Below are positions 8,767 through 17,790 of a DNA stretch of 64,000 bases, piece by piece. A program made the translations under genes and the position numbers. Below the pieces are notes generated by a model. That model saw only the letters and a list, made by a program, of their open reading frames with translations, had not been told where the DNA came from and did not search any database. Each line of letters begins with the position of its first letter. Position 1 is the first letter of the stretch. This DNA is from Nocardia sp. NBC_00508 (GTDB taxonomy: Bacteria > Actinomycetota > Actinomycetes > Mycobacteriales > Mycobacteriaceae), in NCBI RefSeq assembly GCF_036346875.1, contig NZ_CP107852.1, positions 1,364,001-1,428,000 of the forward strand, read 5' to 3'.

Positions 8767-9501
8767 ATGCCCAGGTGGAGCACGCACGGCAGCGATAGTG
8801 GGGCCACCAGCTCAGCATGGAACGATACCGAAACGCTATCAGCGGCAACCATTTCCAGGTCGAGATCGAAATCGAACAGCGTTGCCCGTACCGATTCGCC
8901 GTCGGATGTCCACAGCGAAGCACCCGCCGCGTTCACAGCGCATCTTGCCCGGGTTGCGGCGACTGCGAAACTCGAATCACGTTACAGCGCAAGGTCGGCG
9001 GCGATCTCACCGCCGAAACGGCAAGAGCGAGAAGATTTCCCGCTTCACACGTACCGCTCCGGCACAGCCGCGCTCGTCGGGCTCTGTATCGGCATAGTGC
9101 TTTTGGTGGTCTCCGGTTGCCTGTTCGTCGATCGTCCCACCGAGCAGGCGACGCCGACCACTTGGCTCCGCGCCAGCACGCCGCCGAGCACCACGGCGCC
9201 CCCGACTACCGCGCCCGCGGCAAAGCCCACACACGTTCCACCTGCCGCCAGGCTGGGCATCGGGGTGGCCTTAGGGAAGGTCACCGCCAACGACGGTACG
9301 ACGCTAGTGGTCAAGAATATCACCGGCAGAAGCGTCAAAGTCCGCAGCAACACCGCCACCAAGTTGCACGTCCTGTCGGCCGCCCGGGCTGCCGACATAC
9401 GCGTCGGCACCGTCGTCGCCGTATACGGGCAGCAACAATCCGATCAGTCGATCATGGCCAATGTCATCACCGGCATCTGGATCGGCGCCTCCCCCAGGTG
9501 A
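8767..9501 (+). CDS. Putative lipoprotein with DUF5666-like domain (start uncertain)
   Basis: The reliable part is a hydrophobic segment ending in the lipobox LVVSGC (about residues 110-118 from this start). A Thr/Pro-rich linker and a C-terminal beta-rich domain beginning LGIGVALGKVTANDGTTLVVKN follow, the pattern of DUF5666 domains (repeated V-x-V strands, GTVVAVYG). It is probably membrane-anchored and outward-facing. The first in-frame ATG is at 8767, which would put about 100 unusual Ser/Arg-rich residues before the signal. Base composition there is less coding-like, so the true start may be non-standard or the N-terminus degraded. Function is unknown. Confidence 0.55.
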   Translation: MPRWSTHGSDSGATSSAWNDTETLSAATISRSRSKSNSVARTDSPSDVHSEAPAAFTAHLARVAATAKLESRYSARSAAISPPKRQEREDFPLHTYRSGTAALVGLCIGIVLLVVSGCLFVDRPTEQATPTTWLRASTPPSTTAPPTTAPAAKPTHVPPAARLGIGVALGKVTANDGTTLVVKNITGRSVKVRSNTATKLHVLSAARAADIRVGTVVAVYGQQQSDQSIMANVITGIWIGASPR

Positions 9502-9837
9502 TTTCGCCCAGACTGCGAGAGCAAGCATCTCGGCTCTTACCAGCACAGCACTTGCGAGCGGCGGCGCCCAGGTGCGATGCATGGCAATACCAGCGCTCAT
9601 TCCGCCCAATCAGCCGCCGAGGCGCCGGGTAGCGGGTCATTCGTCCATCCGGTAGTTCTACGCGGTGCACCGGACACTTGCGTCGCAGTCGTGCTCGAGC
9701 GGACGAATACCGCGAACATCCCCTCGCCACACCGAATCTGGGCGGCATCGGACGTCATGGCTGAACAGCGCGAGCCTCGACCCGCTGACCGGCCGAGGCG
9801 CCGGGCCGTCTCCGATCGACTGTGACGACGTGCCGCG
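9502..9837. other. Gene-free region
   Basis: I see no supported gene, RNA or repeat here. The region ends at the promoter of the reductase-TetR operon. Confidence 0.5.
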
Positions 9838-9875
9838 TTGGACATTTTAGGTCGACTGACCTATATTACGGTTCG
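9838..9875 (+). promoter_or_regulatory. Leaderless promoter with palindromic TetR operator
   Basis: A -35-like TTGGAC (9838-9843) and a -10-like TATATT (9862-9867) are 18 bases apart. Between and overlapping them is the inverted repeat TAGGTC-GACT-GACCTA (9848-9863), with two perfect 6-base arms. The GTG start at 9875 lies 8 bases after the -10, so the transcript probably starts on the start codon (leaderless). The second gene of the operon is a TetR regulator, so the palindrome is very likely its own operator. Confidence 0.7.
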
Positions 9876-10954
9876 TGAACGATGACCTCCAGTTCGATGC
9901 GCAGGGCCCGGTTCTTCTGGTCGGCGGGTACGGGACGGTTGGCGCCGAGGTCGCGCGGATGGCGGCCGCATCGCTGCCGCTGCTGCTCACCGGCCGGTCC
10001 GTGGAACGCGGTCGGGATCTGGCGGCGGAGACCGGTGCGGCGCTGCGGGTGTGGGATCTGGCCGATCCGGCTCCCTTTCGAGCGGGTGTGCGTGCGGTCG
10101 CCGGGCTGGTCAACGACCCCGATGACCGGATCCTGCGGGCGGCGATCGCGGGCGGGGTGCCGTTCGTCGACGTCACCCGCTGGACCAGCCGTTTGCAACG
10201 CGCCGCGACCGTGGCCTCGATGCTCCGTCCGGCCGCACCTGTGCTGCTGTCCTCGGCGTGGATGGGTGGCGTCACCAGCCTCGTCGCGGCCCATCTCGCC
10301 GACGAGCTCGGCGGCGCGGACACCGTCGAGGTGGCGATCCGCTGGGACTTGCGGGACCGAGCCGGGGCCGACTCGGTGGAGTTCATGGACCGGCTGGGAC
10401 TGGACTACGAGGTGGTCGAGGACGGGCAGCGGCGCACCGTGATGCCGCTCAGCGACGCTCGCCGAATCCGCATCGGCGACAGCGTCACCCGGGTCGCCCG
10501 CATCGACACGCCGGAACAGTTCACACTGCCCCTGACACTCGGCACCACCACCGCGGCAACCCGTATCGGATTCGATTCTGCCGCGTCCACTTCCGCGTTG
10601 CTCGCGGTCAAGCGAATCGGGTTCTTCCGCTGGGGGCGCGGCGACTGCTTCGCCGGTGCGCGGCGGACATTGCTGTATGCGCCCGGTGAGGGCGGCATCG
10701 CCAAGCTACGCATCGATGTCACCCACGGCGGAATCACCCGTACCGCGGTCGTGACCGACCCGGCCGGGCAAGCCCACCTCACGGCGGTCGGCGCACTGCA
10801 AGGAATATTCCGAGTGCTGGGCCTGGACGGCGCACCCGCGTCTCCCGGCGTCAGCTTCCCAGAGCAGACACCCGCGCCCGCCGAGGTTCCGACCATGCTG
10901 GCGAACCACGGTGTGCGGGTCGACACCGTAGCCGAGACCGGCAGGGCCGCATGA
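9875..10954 (+). CDS. Saccharopine dehydrogenase-like NAD(P)-binding protein
   Basis: This 359-residue protein begins with a Rossmann nucleotide-binding motif, VLLVGGYGTVGAEVAR (about residues 13-28), and has the overall layout of saccharopine dehydrogenase NADP-binding proteins. That family includes reductases acting on lipid or amino-acid derivatives. No substrate-specific motif is evident, so the substrate is unknown. Translation starts at GTG with no ribosome site, consistent with the leaderless promoter just upstream. The stop overlaps the tetR start (ATGA), giving a two-gene operon. Its product or substrate probably acts as the TetR ligand, an inference from gene order and the shared operator. 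Confidence 0.75.
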   Translation: MNDDLQFDAQGPVLLVGGYGTVGAEVARMAAASLPLLLTGRSVERGRDLAAETGAALRVWDLADPAPFRAGVRAVAGLVNDPDDRILRAAIAGGVPFVDVTRWTSRLQRAATVASMLRPAAPVLLSSAWMGGVTSLVAAHLADELGGADTVEVAIRWDLRDRAGADSVEFMDRLGLDYEVVEDGQRRTVMPLSDARRIRIGDSVTRVARIDTPEQFTLPLTLGTTTAATRIGFDSAASTSALLAVKRIGFFRWGRGDCFAGARRTLLYAPGEGGIAKLRIDVTHGGITRTAVVTDPAGQAHLTAVGALQGIFRVLGLDGAPASPGVSFPEQTPAPAEVPTMLANHGVRVDTVAETGRAA

Positions 10955-11586
10955 CCCAGCCGCGCGGCGCCGCCCGGACCACCAAGGGAACCCAACGCCG
11001 AAGCGACCTGCTCGACATAGCCGAACGGATCCTCACCGAATCAGGTCACGGCGAACTGACCATGCGCGCCGTCGCCTCCGCCGCCGAGATACGGCTGGGC
11101 CATCTGCAGTACTACTTTCCGAACCGCGGCGATTTGGTCACCGCAGTACTGAACCGCTCCCTCGAACAGTCCTTGCAACGCCTCACCCCGCTGCTGACAT
11201 CCAACCAACCCGCCGCCGATCTGATTCGAACGCTGCTGGCAGAGCAGGACGACCCACGACTCGTGCGCATCTACACCGAAGTGTGGGCACTCGCCGCTCG
11301 CGACGAGCCGACAGCCGATGCGGTGCGCGGCTTCTACCGGACCTACCAAGAGCAAGTCATGCACGTCATCCGGACACGGAATCCCGAAGTCCCCGAGGAT
11401 GTCTGCCGCACGAACGCACGCCTGTTCACCATGCTCATCGAAGGCGCGGCACTGTTCCGCTCCGGCATCGCCGACCACGCCGACCCAGCTACGGACAAGG
11501 CACTGATCGCAACGGCCGCAGCCCTGCTGGCACCACAGACCGCGGCGACGCAGAGCCTTGATCCAAGCCAGCTCCGACCAATGTGA
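10951..11586 (+). CDS. TetR-family transcriptional repressor
   Basis: The 211-residue protein has the TetR N-terminal helix-turn-helix: IAERILTESG, then LTMRAVASAAEIRLGHLQYYF at about residues 24-55. The C-terminal helical domain should form the ligand pocket and dimer face. The ATG overlaps the end of the reductase gene by 4 bases. It most likely represses its own operon through the palindrome TAGGTC-N4-GACCTA upstream. The ligand is unknown. Confidence 0.88.
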   Translation: MTQPRGAARTTKGTQRRSDLLDIAERILTESGHGELTMRAVASAAEIRLGHLQYYFPNRGDLVTAVLNRSLEQSLQRLTPLLTSNQPAADLIRTLLAEQDDPRLVRIYTEVWALAARDEPTADAVRGFYRTYQEQVMHVIRTRNPEVPEDVCRTNARLFTMLIEGAALFRSGIADHADPATDKALIATAAALLAPQTAATQSLDPSQLRPM

Positions 11587-11799
11587 CAGAACCGCATCCC
11601 GCGCCTCGATCTTCATACGGTGCTCGCAGCCGTCGACGCGTGCCGATGTCCGGTTCCCCTGGCCACCGCCATATAGTCCGATTGCGGGCATCGCCGAGCG
11701 CGGCCAGGACGCCGCAACTGCGCCGGGTTTCGCGGTCTTGACGAGTTCCGTCCTCGGTGTGGCGGTTCTCTTGTGCGTCCGCTCGACCGGGCTCCGTTC

Positions 11800-11823
11800 A
11801 TCGGGGCCTTGACCGGCCCCGAT
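11800..11823 (+). terminator. Perfect 9-bp hairpin, likely terminator of the tetR operon
   Basis: ATCGGGGCC (11800-11808) pairs perfectly with GGCCCCGAT (11815-11823) around a 6-base loop. A T-enriched stretch (cctttgttt) follows within about 15 bases. It lies 213 bases after the tetR stop, so the 3' untranslated region would be long. Confidence 0.6.
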
Positions 11824-12016
11824 CAGTTCCTTTGTTTGGTGATCGGTGCGATTTTTTGAGCGCTTCCCTGCTGATGTGGGCGATCGAGACGCCGTACTTG
11901 GTAGCCGGATCGGTGTTTCGGCCGGCGAGCTTCGACTCCGCACGTCCGAAAATGGAAGAAGTCGCGGTCGAGATGCGGATAGGCCGAATACGCGCCGAGA
12001 CCTGAGTCTCAGCGGG

Positions 12017-12046
12017 CTCGGCACAGCCACCGCTTGCGGTGCCGAG
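12017..12046 (-). terminator. Hairpin after the glucosylglycerate hydrolase gene
   Basis: CTCGGCAC (12017-12024) pairs with GTGCCGAG (12039-12046). An alternative internal stem CACCGC-tt-GCGGTG competes with it. It lies 36 bases past the stop of the minus-strand operon. There is no U-tract, so it is only a probable terminator. Confidence 0.45.
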
Positions 12047-12082
12047 AGCCGACCGGTCCCTGCGGCCAGCCGAGTAGCCGAC

Positions 12083-13444
12083 TCACCACACTCCGCACAG
12101 CCAGTCCAGCACCACCGCGGCGGTCCACGACTGGTTCGTGCTGCCCAGCGGCTTGCCGGTGAACGGCTCGTAGTATTCGCCGAACGAGCCGTCCGACACC
12201 AGATGCACGCCCTGGGCGCGGAACTCGCTCGCGTGCCGCGGCCAGTCGCGTTGCTCGAACGCCCAGCCGAACAGCCATGTGATCACCGGCCACTGCGGAC
12301 CACGCCAATAGCAGCGCGAGTCGAACTCCGGCGACGAGGGCGACACCGACGGCGGCACCGCGGCGAGCAGGTGCGGGTTGCCCGACCAGTCCTGGCCGTC
12401 CAGGGTGGACATGAGCCGCTTCTCGATGTCGGCGGGCAGGCCGCCGCACAGCAGCGGCGCGAACCCGGCGATGGTCTCGGTGCGCAGCCACCGGTCGTGC
12501 CGGATATCGCGATCGCGGGCCATACCGGTCTCGGGGTGCACACTGCCGGCGACCGCTTCCCGCGCCCGCGCCGCCCACGCGCGGAGTTCGCCGATGTGCC
12601 CGGAATCGGCGCCGAGGTCCTCGCCGAGCCCGGCGAGGGTTTCGCTGGCCACGGCGAACACCGCGGTGGTGAACACATCGCCCACCAGGAAGCTCGATGA
12701 GCGCACGACCTCGTCTGGGTGATAGTTCGCCCGCTTCATCTGCTCGATGAGCCACAGGTATCGGTCGTATTCTTCCGCGGTCGGCCGCTCGCTCGCGTCG
12801 TTCACCTGTAGCAGGTCCAGGCGCGTGTACGGCGGGAGGTCCGGGCCGGGGACGACGGCGGCGTAGGGCTCGTCCCAGCGCGGCGAGTTGTCCATACCGG
12901 ACTCCCACCCGTGCACGATCGACACCAGGCCGCACGCGTCGCGCAGGCGGTGCCGGACGATCCAGCGATGCCAGCGATAGAGCGCGGGCCACGCGTGCTG
13001 CGCGAACCGCTCGGCCAGCTCCGCGTCGGCCTGCGAGGTCTTGCGCGCGATCTCGACGATTCTGCGCAGGGCGATCGCGTGCACCGGCGGCTGGCAGATC
13101 CCGGACGTGCGAACGCCGGACGGCGCCTGCGGCGCGCGGTCGGTGCCCCAGCGGTCCGGCCCTGGAAAGTAGTCGCTGTCGTCGGTGAACACGATGTGCG
13201 GGATCATCCCGTCGCTCCATTGCGCGGCCAGTAGCGTGCTCAGCTCCGTGACAGCGCGGCTCACGTCGAGGTAGGCCAGCCCGATCGAGATGAACGCGGC
13301 GTCCCAGCTCCACATGTGCGGATACAGCTTGGGCGCCGCGGTGACCAGCGTGCCGGTGTCGTTGTCCCGGAGGACCAGCGTGGCCCGGGCGACCAGGCGG
13401 GCGGGCTGGAAATGGATATCGCGGTCGCCCGCGGCGGTGATCAC
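12083..13444 (-). CDS. ggh: Glucosylglycerate hydrolase-like glycosidase (GH63)
   Basis: This 453-residue enzyme has the (alpha/alpha)6-barrel signature of GH63 and resembles the mycobacterial glucosylglycerate hydrolase (about 446 residues). Visible motifs are YPHMWSWDAAF (substrate site), HGWESGMDNSPRWD with Asp175 as likely acid, and GSFGEYYEPFTG with Glu423 as likely base. It should hydrolyse glucosylglycerate to glucose and glycerate in the cytoplasm. The GTG at 13444 overlaps the ATPase stop by 4 bases and has GGAGG 5-9 bases upstream; longer in-frame starts lie inside the ATPase gene. It is the last gene of the uptake operon, so the imported solute is probably its substrate. Mannosylglycerate is the main alternative. 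Confidence 0.75.
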   Translation of the reverse strand: MITAAGDRDIHFQPARLVARATLVLRDNDTGTLVTAAPKLYPHMWSWDAAFISIGLAYLDVSRAVTELSTLLAAQWSDGMIPHIVFTDDSDYFPGPDRWGTDRAPQAPSGVRTSGICQPPVHAIALRRIVEIARKTSQADAELAERFAQHAWPALYRWHRWIVRHRLRDACGLVSIVHGWESGMDNSPRWDEPYAAVVPGPDLPPYTRLDLLQVNDASERPTAEEYDRYLWLIEQMKRANYHPDEVVRSSSFLVGDVFTTAVFAVASETLAGLGEDLGADSGHIGELRAWAARAREAVAGSVHPETGMARDRDIRHDRWLRTETIAGFAPLLCGGLPADIEKRLMSTLDGQDWSGNPHLLAAVPPSVSPSSPEFDSRCYWRGPQWPVITWLFGWAFEQRDWPRHASEFRAQGVHLVSDGSFGEYYEPFTGKPLGSTNQSWTAAVVLDWLCGVW

Positions 13445-14529
13445 TCGACCTCCAACAGCAATCCGGTCTCCGGGTCGTACCAGCGGCATGCCTCGGGTGG
13501 CACACGCAGGGTCAACGTGCCGCCCTCCTCGGCCCGGAAGCCCGGCGGCGCTTGGACTTTCACCGTCTGCCCGCTGATGTCGGTGGTCAGCAGGGTTGAC
13601 GAGCCGAGCGGTTCGAGCACTTGGAGCTCGCCACGCACGGTCGCGTCGGCAGGGCTGTTGTCCACGACGATGGCCTCCGGGCGGACACCGAGCCGGAGCG
13701 TTCCGCCCTCGAACGAAGACAGTGCGGAAGGCACGGCGAGCGACTGCCCACCCAGGTCGATGCGCGGCCCGTCGTCTCCCGCCGCGACCGCACCGCTGAG
13801 GAAGTTCATCGGGGGGCTGCCGAGGAAGCCGCCGACGAATTCCGTCGCGGGGTCGTCGTAGACCTCGGTGGGCGGGCCGCATTGGACAATCGCCCCGTCG
13901 CGCATCACGGCCACGCGGTTGCCCAGCGACAGCGCCTCGACCTGGTCGTGGGTGACATAAATCGTGGTGGTGCCGAGCTCCCCGACGAGTTTCTTCAACT
14001 CGGCCCGGAACGACAGCCGCAGCAGCGCATCCAGATTGGACAGCGGCTCGTCCATGAGCAGCACATCGGCGTCCATCACGATCGCCCGCGCCACCGCGAC
14101 ACGCTGGCGTTGCCCGCCGGACAACCGCGCCGGGTACCTGTCCAGGTACGGCGTCAGCTGCAACAGTTCCGCGGCCCAGGCGACTTTGCGGCGGATCTCG
14201 TCAGCGGGCACGCCGTGCACCCGAAGACCGAAGCCGATATTGTCGGCGACCTTCTTGTTGGGGAATACGGCGTAGGACTGGAACACCATCGACAGGTTGC
14301 GCCGTCGTGGCTCGAGATAGGTGACGTCCTTGCCGCCGATCACTATCTGCCCCGAGTCGGGCAGCTCCAATCCGGCGATCATGCGCAGCAAAGTCGTCTT
14401 GCCGCAGCCGGACGGCCCGAGCAGCACCATGAACTCGCCGTCGGAGATCTCGAGCGAGACCTCGTCGGTTGCGCGCGCCGTGCCGCCGGGATAGGTCTTC
14501 GCCAGATCCCGGACAACCACTTCAGCCAT
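13441..14529 (-). CDS. Sugar ABC transporter ATPase (MalK/UgpC family)
   Basis: The 362-residue protein has Walker A GPSGCGKTT (about residues 38-46), the signature LSGGQRQRVAVARAI, and Walker B VLLMDEPLSNLD with the D-loop, then the switch His in VTHD. The C-terminal third forms OB/TOBE-type regulatory folds as in MalK. It powers the importer formed with the two permeases upstream. It starts 13 bases after the permease and overlaps the hydrolase gene by 4 bases (GTGA), so expression is coupled. Confidence 0.9.
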   Translation of the reverse strand: MAEVVVRDLAKTYPGGTARATDEVSLEISDGEFMVLLGPSGCGKTTLLRMIAGLELPDSGQIVIGGKDVTYLEPRRRNLSMVFQSYAVFPNKKVADNIGFGLRVHGVPADEIRRKVAWAAELLQLTPYLDRYPARLSGGQRQRVAVARAIVMDADVLLMDEPLSNLDALLRLSFRAELKKLVGELGTTTIYVTHDQVEALSLGNRVAVMRDGAIVQCGPPTEVYDDPATEFVGGFLGSPPMNFLSGAVAAGDDGPRIDLGGQSLAVPSALSSFEGGTLRLGVRPEAIVVDNSPADATVRGELQVLEPLGSSTLLTTDISGQTVKVQAPPGFRAEEGGTLTLRVPPEACRWYDPETGLLLEVE

Positions 14530-14542
14530 TAGCGAACCCCTG

Positions 14543-15412
14543 TCATCTGAGCGTCGTCCCCCACATGTTCACCAAGTAGCGCCGCATCACGAAGATGAAC
14601 GCCAGTGCCGGGATGATCAATGCGAAACCGCCCGCGAAGCGGTACGCGGTCGACGCCTCGTCCAGCGCCGTGAGCACCTGCGCGGGCAGCGTGCGGTGCC
14701 CGAGTGTCACGATCGTCGCGCCGAGGATCTCGTTCCACGACAGGACGAACGTGAAGATCGACGACGCGGCGAGGCCGGGCAGCGCGAGCGGCACCACGAT
14801 CTTGCGGGCGGCCTGCCAGCGGGTGCAGCCGAAGACCTGGGCGGCCTCCTCGAGATCGGCCGGCACCGCGACGAAGATGCTCGCGGTGATGAGCACGGTG
14901 GTCGGCAGTGCGAGCGTGGTGTGCACCAGCGTCACGGCGAATACGGTGTCGTAGACGTCGATCCGCAGGAACATCGTGGCGAGCGGCACCGAAAGCACCA
15001 CGATCGGCAGCGCTCGCACGAAGAGGATGAAGACTTGGTAGGTGTCTTTGCCTCGAAACGCGTGACGCGCCAACGCATATCCTGCGGGCGCGCCGACCAC
15101 CAGTGACCAGAACACCGTGTAGAGGCCGACGAGCACCGAGTTGCCCAGGGCCGAAAAGGTTCCGGTGGCCCGGAAGAACGCGGCCAGTGTCTCGGTGGAG
15201 AAATCCCTCGGAATCAACGGCTTCGGAAACTCGTTGAGCGCCTCGCGCGAGGACACCGCGGCGAGTCCGATGAGGACGATCGGCAGCGCCATGAACACGG
15301 TCACGGCGAGGCAGGCCAGCTGAACCCACATCGTGCGCCAGCGGCGCCTGCGCAGTGGCGCACGGTCGATAGGTGGCAGCACGCGCCGGGGCGGTGCCTC
15401 GGTCTGGTTCAT
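14543..15412 (-). CDS. Sugar ABC transporter permease (MalG type)
   Basis: The 289-residue protein has six predicted hydrophobic segments, starting with LACLAVTVFMALPIVLIGLA. The EAA-loop motif EEAAQVFGCTRWQAARKIVVP contacts the ATPase. The ATG at 15412 has AGGAG about 13 bases upstream; a GTG at 15445 is an alternative start. Between it and the other permease is a 138-base gap with a 71-base-period tandem duplication, so the two permease genes are less tightly packed than the rest of the operon. Confidence 0.85.
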   Translation of the reverse strand: MNQTEAPPRRVLPPIDRAPLRRRRWRTMWVQLACLAVTVFMALPIVLIGLAAVSSREALNEFPKPLIPRDFSTETLAAFFRATGTFSALGNSVLVGLYTVFWSLVVGAPAGYALARHAFRGKDTYQVFILFVRALPIVVLSVPLATMFLRIDVYDTVFAVTLVHTTLALPTTVLITASIFVAVPADLEEAAQVFGCTRWQAARKIVVPLALPGLAASSIFTFVLSWNEILGATIVTLGHRTLPAQVLTALDEASTAYRFAGGFALIIPALAFIFVMRRYLVNMWGTTLR

Positions 15413-15426
15413 CGCGATCCCTATCT

Positions 15427-15562
15427 CCTGCGGGAGTTCCCGCACCCCGTCCGCTCGGTCAGCGCTGCGCGATCATGTCTCATCGAGCCTCCTGCGTCCT
15501 GCATGAGTTTCCGCATCCCGTCGGCTCGATCAGCGCTGCGCGGTCGTTTCTCATCGAGCCTC
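15427..15562. repeat. Diverged tandem duplication between the permease genes (period 71)
   Basis: Two 65-base copies (15427-15491 and 15498-15562) differ at about 9 positions. The second copy contains the 3' end of the upstream permease gene, including its stop, while the first lies in the spacer. This looks like an ancestral tandem duplication of that gene end that has since drifted. Confidence 0.65.
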
Positions 15563-16396
15563 TTCCGGCTGCCGGACCGTCCGCAGGTAGAACACGGCGG
15601 TGGCGAGTGAGATCGCCAGCACGATCAGCGAGACAGCGCTGGCGACCGCGGGGTTCTGCAGGTTCGCATACCACTCGTAGGTCTCACCGACGAGCAGCGG
15701 AAAGTCCCGCCCGGTCAGTGCCTGCGCGACGGCGAACGCCTGCAGCGCGAGAATCGTCCGTAGGATCAGCGCGACCTGGAGACTCGGCCCGAGCAGCGGC
15801 AGCGTCACGTGCCGCAGCCGCTGCCAGAAGTTCGCGCCGAAAACCTGTGCGGCCTCGTCGTAGTCGCGCGGAATCATCTGCACGCCCGCCACCACGATCA
15901 CGAACACCAGCGACGTCGCGCGCCAGATCTCGGCGATCACCACGGCGAGCAGCATCGTGCCGGTGTTCTGGTAGCTGAGCCACTGCACACCGTCATCCGA
16001 AAGACCGAGCCCGACCAGCAGGGAGTTCAAATAGCCGCGGTTGTCGAAAATGGACAGCCACACCAGGCCGGCGGCCAGTTCGGAGATCGCGAGCGGCAGA
16101 CACCACAGGTAGAAGTGGCCGCCGGCGAATCGCGGCCGTGCCTGCATGAGCAGCGCCATGCCGACTGCGAGCACCAACTGGATCGGCACGACGATCACGA
16201 TCAGCACGAGGGTATTGCGTAGTGCGCTGAAGATATACGGATCGTCGAACAATCGCTCCCAGTTGGCCAGCGTGAACCCGTCGTCACCACGGAATGCCTC
16301 GAGCCCGCCCTGCCCGAGTGGCCAGCCGAACAGCGCGAGCATGAGCACGATCGAGGGCAGCAGCAGAATCCACGGTGAGCGCAGTCGCGAGATCAT
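15551..16396 (-). CDS. Sugar ABC transporter permease (MalF type)
   Basis: The 281-residue protein is a six-helix ABC permease starting MISRLRSPWILLLPSIVLML. The EAA-type motif DEAAQVFGANFWQRLRHVTLP is near residue 200. It pairs with the MalG-type permease to form the channel. The ATG at 16396 lies 2 bases after the binding-protein stop. A longer in-frame N-terminus would overlap that gene and adds no conserved sequence. Confidence 0.85.
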   Translation of the reverse strand: MISRLRSPWILLLPSIVLMLALFGWPLGQGGLEAFRGDDGFTLANWERLFDDPYIFSALRNTLVLIVIVVPIQLVLAVGMALLMQARPRFAGGHFYLWCLPLAISELAAGLVWLSIFDNRGYLNSLLVGLGLSDDGVQWLSYQNTGTMLLAVVIAEIWRATSLVFVIVVAGVQMIPRDYDEAAQVFGANFWQRLRHVTLPLLGPSLQVALILRTILALQAFAVAQALTGRDFPLLVGETYEWYANLQNPAVASAVSLIVLAISLATAVFYLRTVRQPEEAR

Positions 16397-16398
16397 GG

Positions 16399-17709
16399 CT
16401 ATCCCACCCGGCAGAGGTCGGCGGCCGGGTCGGGAGCCCAGCACGGCACTTTCAGGTCGTCGAGGATGCCTTGGAGCACCCGTGCCTGCTGATCCAGGGT
16501 GGCTCGAATGTCGGCTCCGTCGAGCACGATCGAGCGGAAGCTGTCCTTGAACACCTTGCTCACCTCGCCTTCGCGCTGACCGAGGCCCACCGGCGGTAGC
16601 GAGAGAATGGCGCCCGGCGCTTCCTGCTGTCGGCGCACCGCGTCGGCCTCGAGTTGGACGGCCGGGGGCAGGTCACCCGGGATCGTCGTGTCGACGGACG
16701 GGAAAAAGCCATTGGAACGCAGCAGCCGGAGTTGTGTTTCCGGGCGGGTGAGCGTGCTGATCGTCCGCTGCGCGAGTTCCGGGTCCGAACTGCCCTTGGG
16801 GACCGCGAGTCCCGCGATCACGGCCATGTAGCCGAGGCCGTGTTCGCCGCGCGGCGCGGGAAGCATCCGCCAGTTCTGCGGATCGCGCTCGGGTGCGTCG
16901 ACAATGCGCACGACGTGGTCCCACGCCATACGCACCTCGCCGCTGTCGAGGGGCTCCTGCATGAAGTCATAGTTCGTGCTCGACGGTGCGCAGTTGGCCC
17001 ACAGCTCACGAAAGTATTGCCACGCCGTCACGGCCTCGTTCGATCGAAAGGTGGTGATCTGCCCGCCGGTGAACGAGGGCAGCAGGAACCCCTGTGTGAA
17101 CCGGTGCAGCAGGCCCTTCGGGCCTGCGGGCAGGCCGAGCATAGGGCGGTTGCCGTTTGCGCGGCGCGCGGCAATGGCCCAGTCGAGGAACTTGTCATAG
17201 GACAGCGATGTGGCGTCGGCGCCGGACGGCAGGTGCTCGAGCGCGTCAGCATGTGCGGCAAGGACGTAACTCGCCGTGACCCACGGGATGTACCACGTGC
17301 GGTCGGTGCCCACCCTGGCGAGTTTCAGGTAGTCGGTCGACCAGCCTCGATCGCCAAGATCGGCGAGCAGACCGGTGAGGTCTTGCAGGTAGCCGTCGGC
17401 GAGCGGCGCGATGTCGCCGTGCAGACCGCCGAGCAGGCCGATCTGGGTCGAGCCCGCATCGACTTGGCTGCGCACCTGACTCGAGAACGGGCTCTCCTCG
17501 ATGGTCACGTAGCCGACGCCGGGCGCGGTATCGGCGAGCAGTCCGCGGAACCGCTCGGCCTCGTCGGCGGGACGGAACTGGGTGGACAGGAAGATCATGC
17601 CACCGTTGCCGCTGGTGGGGAAGCCGGTGCAGGCCGCGGCGGAAAGGGCCGCCGCGCCGACGCCCGCTGCGCGCAAGAAGGATCTGCGCGTCACACCGGA
17701 TACCAGCAT
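16399..17709 (-). CDS. ABC solute-binding lipoprotein with Tat signal
   Basis: The 436-residue protein begins with a twin-arginine signal (TRRSFLRAAG, residues 7-16) leading to a lipobox-like SAAAC. It is therefore probably a Tat-exported, lipid-anchored solute-binding protein of the family-1 sugar type. The rest has the expected two-lobe alpha/beta pattern. The ATG at 17709 has AGGAG 7 bases upstream. An open frame continues far upstream but has no signal or conserved residues and runs opposite to the ROK gene. Downstream hydrolase similarity suggests glucosylglycerate or a related glucoside as ligand. Confidence 0.83.
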   Translation of the reverse strand: MLVSGVTRRSFLRAAGVGAAALSAAACTGFPTSGNGGMIFLSTQFRPADEAERFRGLLADTAPGVGYVTIEESPFSSQVRSQVDAGSTQIGLLGGLHGDIAPLADGYLQDLTGLLADLGDRGWSTDYLKLARVGTDRTWYIPWVTASYVLAAHADALEHLPSGADATSLSYDKFLDWAIAARRANGNRPMLGLPAGPKGLLHRFTQGFLLPSFTGGQITTFRSNEAVTAWQYFRELWANCAPSSTNYDFMQEPLDSGEVRMAWDHVVRIVDAPERDPQNWRMLPAPRGEHGLGYMAVIAGLAVPKGSSDPELAQRTISTLTRPETQLRLLRSNGFFPSVDTTIPGDLPPAVQLEADAVRRQQEAPGAILSLPPVGLGQREGEVSKVFKDSFRSIVLDGADIRATLDQQARVLQGILDDLKVPCWAPDPAADLCRVG

Positions 17710-17760
17710 GCATGGCTCCTGTTCGTGCACACCGCGTTTGGAACTTTTGTCAGTTTGGTT

Positions 17761-17789
17761 AACGTAAGTCCGTTGAGGGATATTGTCAA
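17761..17789 (-). promoter_or_regulatory. Promoter of the uptake operon with ROK operator candidate
   Basis: On the minus strand, a perfect -35 TTGACA (17789-17784) is followed after 17 bases by the -10-like TACGTT (17766-17761). An A/T-rich imperfect palindrome centred on GTTAAC overlaps the -10 and lies between the divergent ROK and binding-protein genes. This fits repression by the ROK protein; operator identity is inferred from position only. Confidence 0.6.
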
Positions 17790-17790
17790 T

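Larger units (their letters stand above)
11587..12082. other. Convergent intergenic region with hairpins, no gene
   Basis: Between the convergent tetR and hydrolase genes there is no supported gene. It contains a strong hairpin at 11800-11823 and a second at 12017-12046, given separately. Confidence 0.5.

Noticed and set aside
8742..8936. Small minus-strand protein over the N-terminus of the lipoprotein gene
   Set aside because: The sequence looks somewhat protein-like, but it has no family match or ribosome site, so it was not called.
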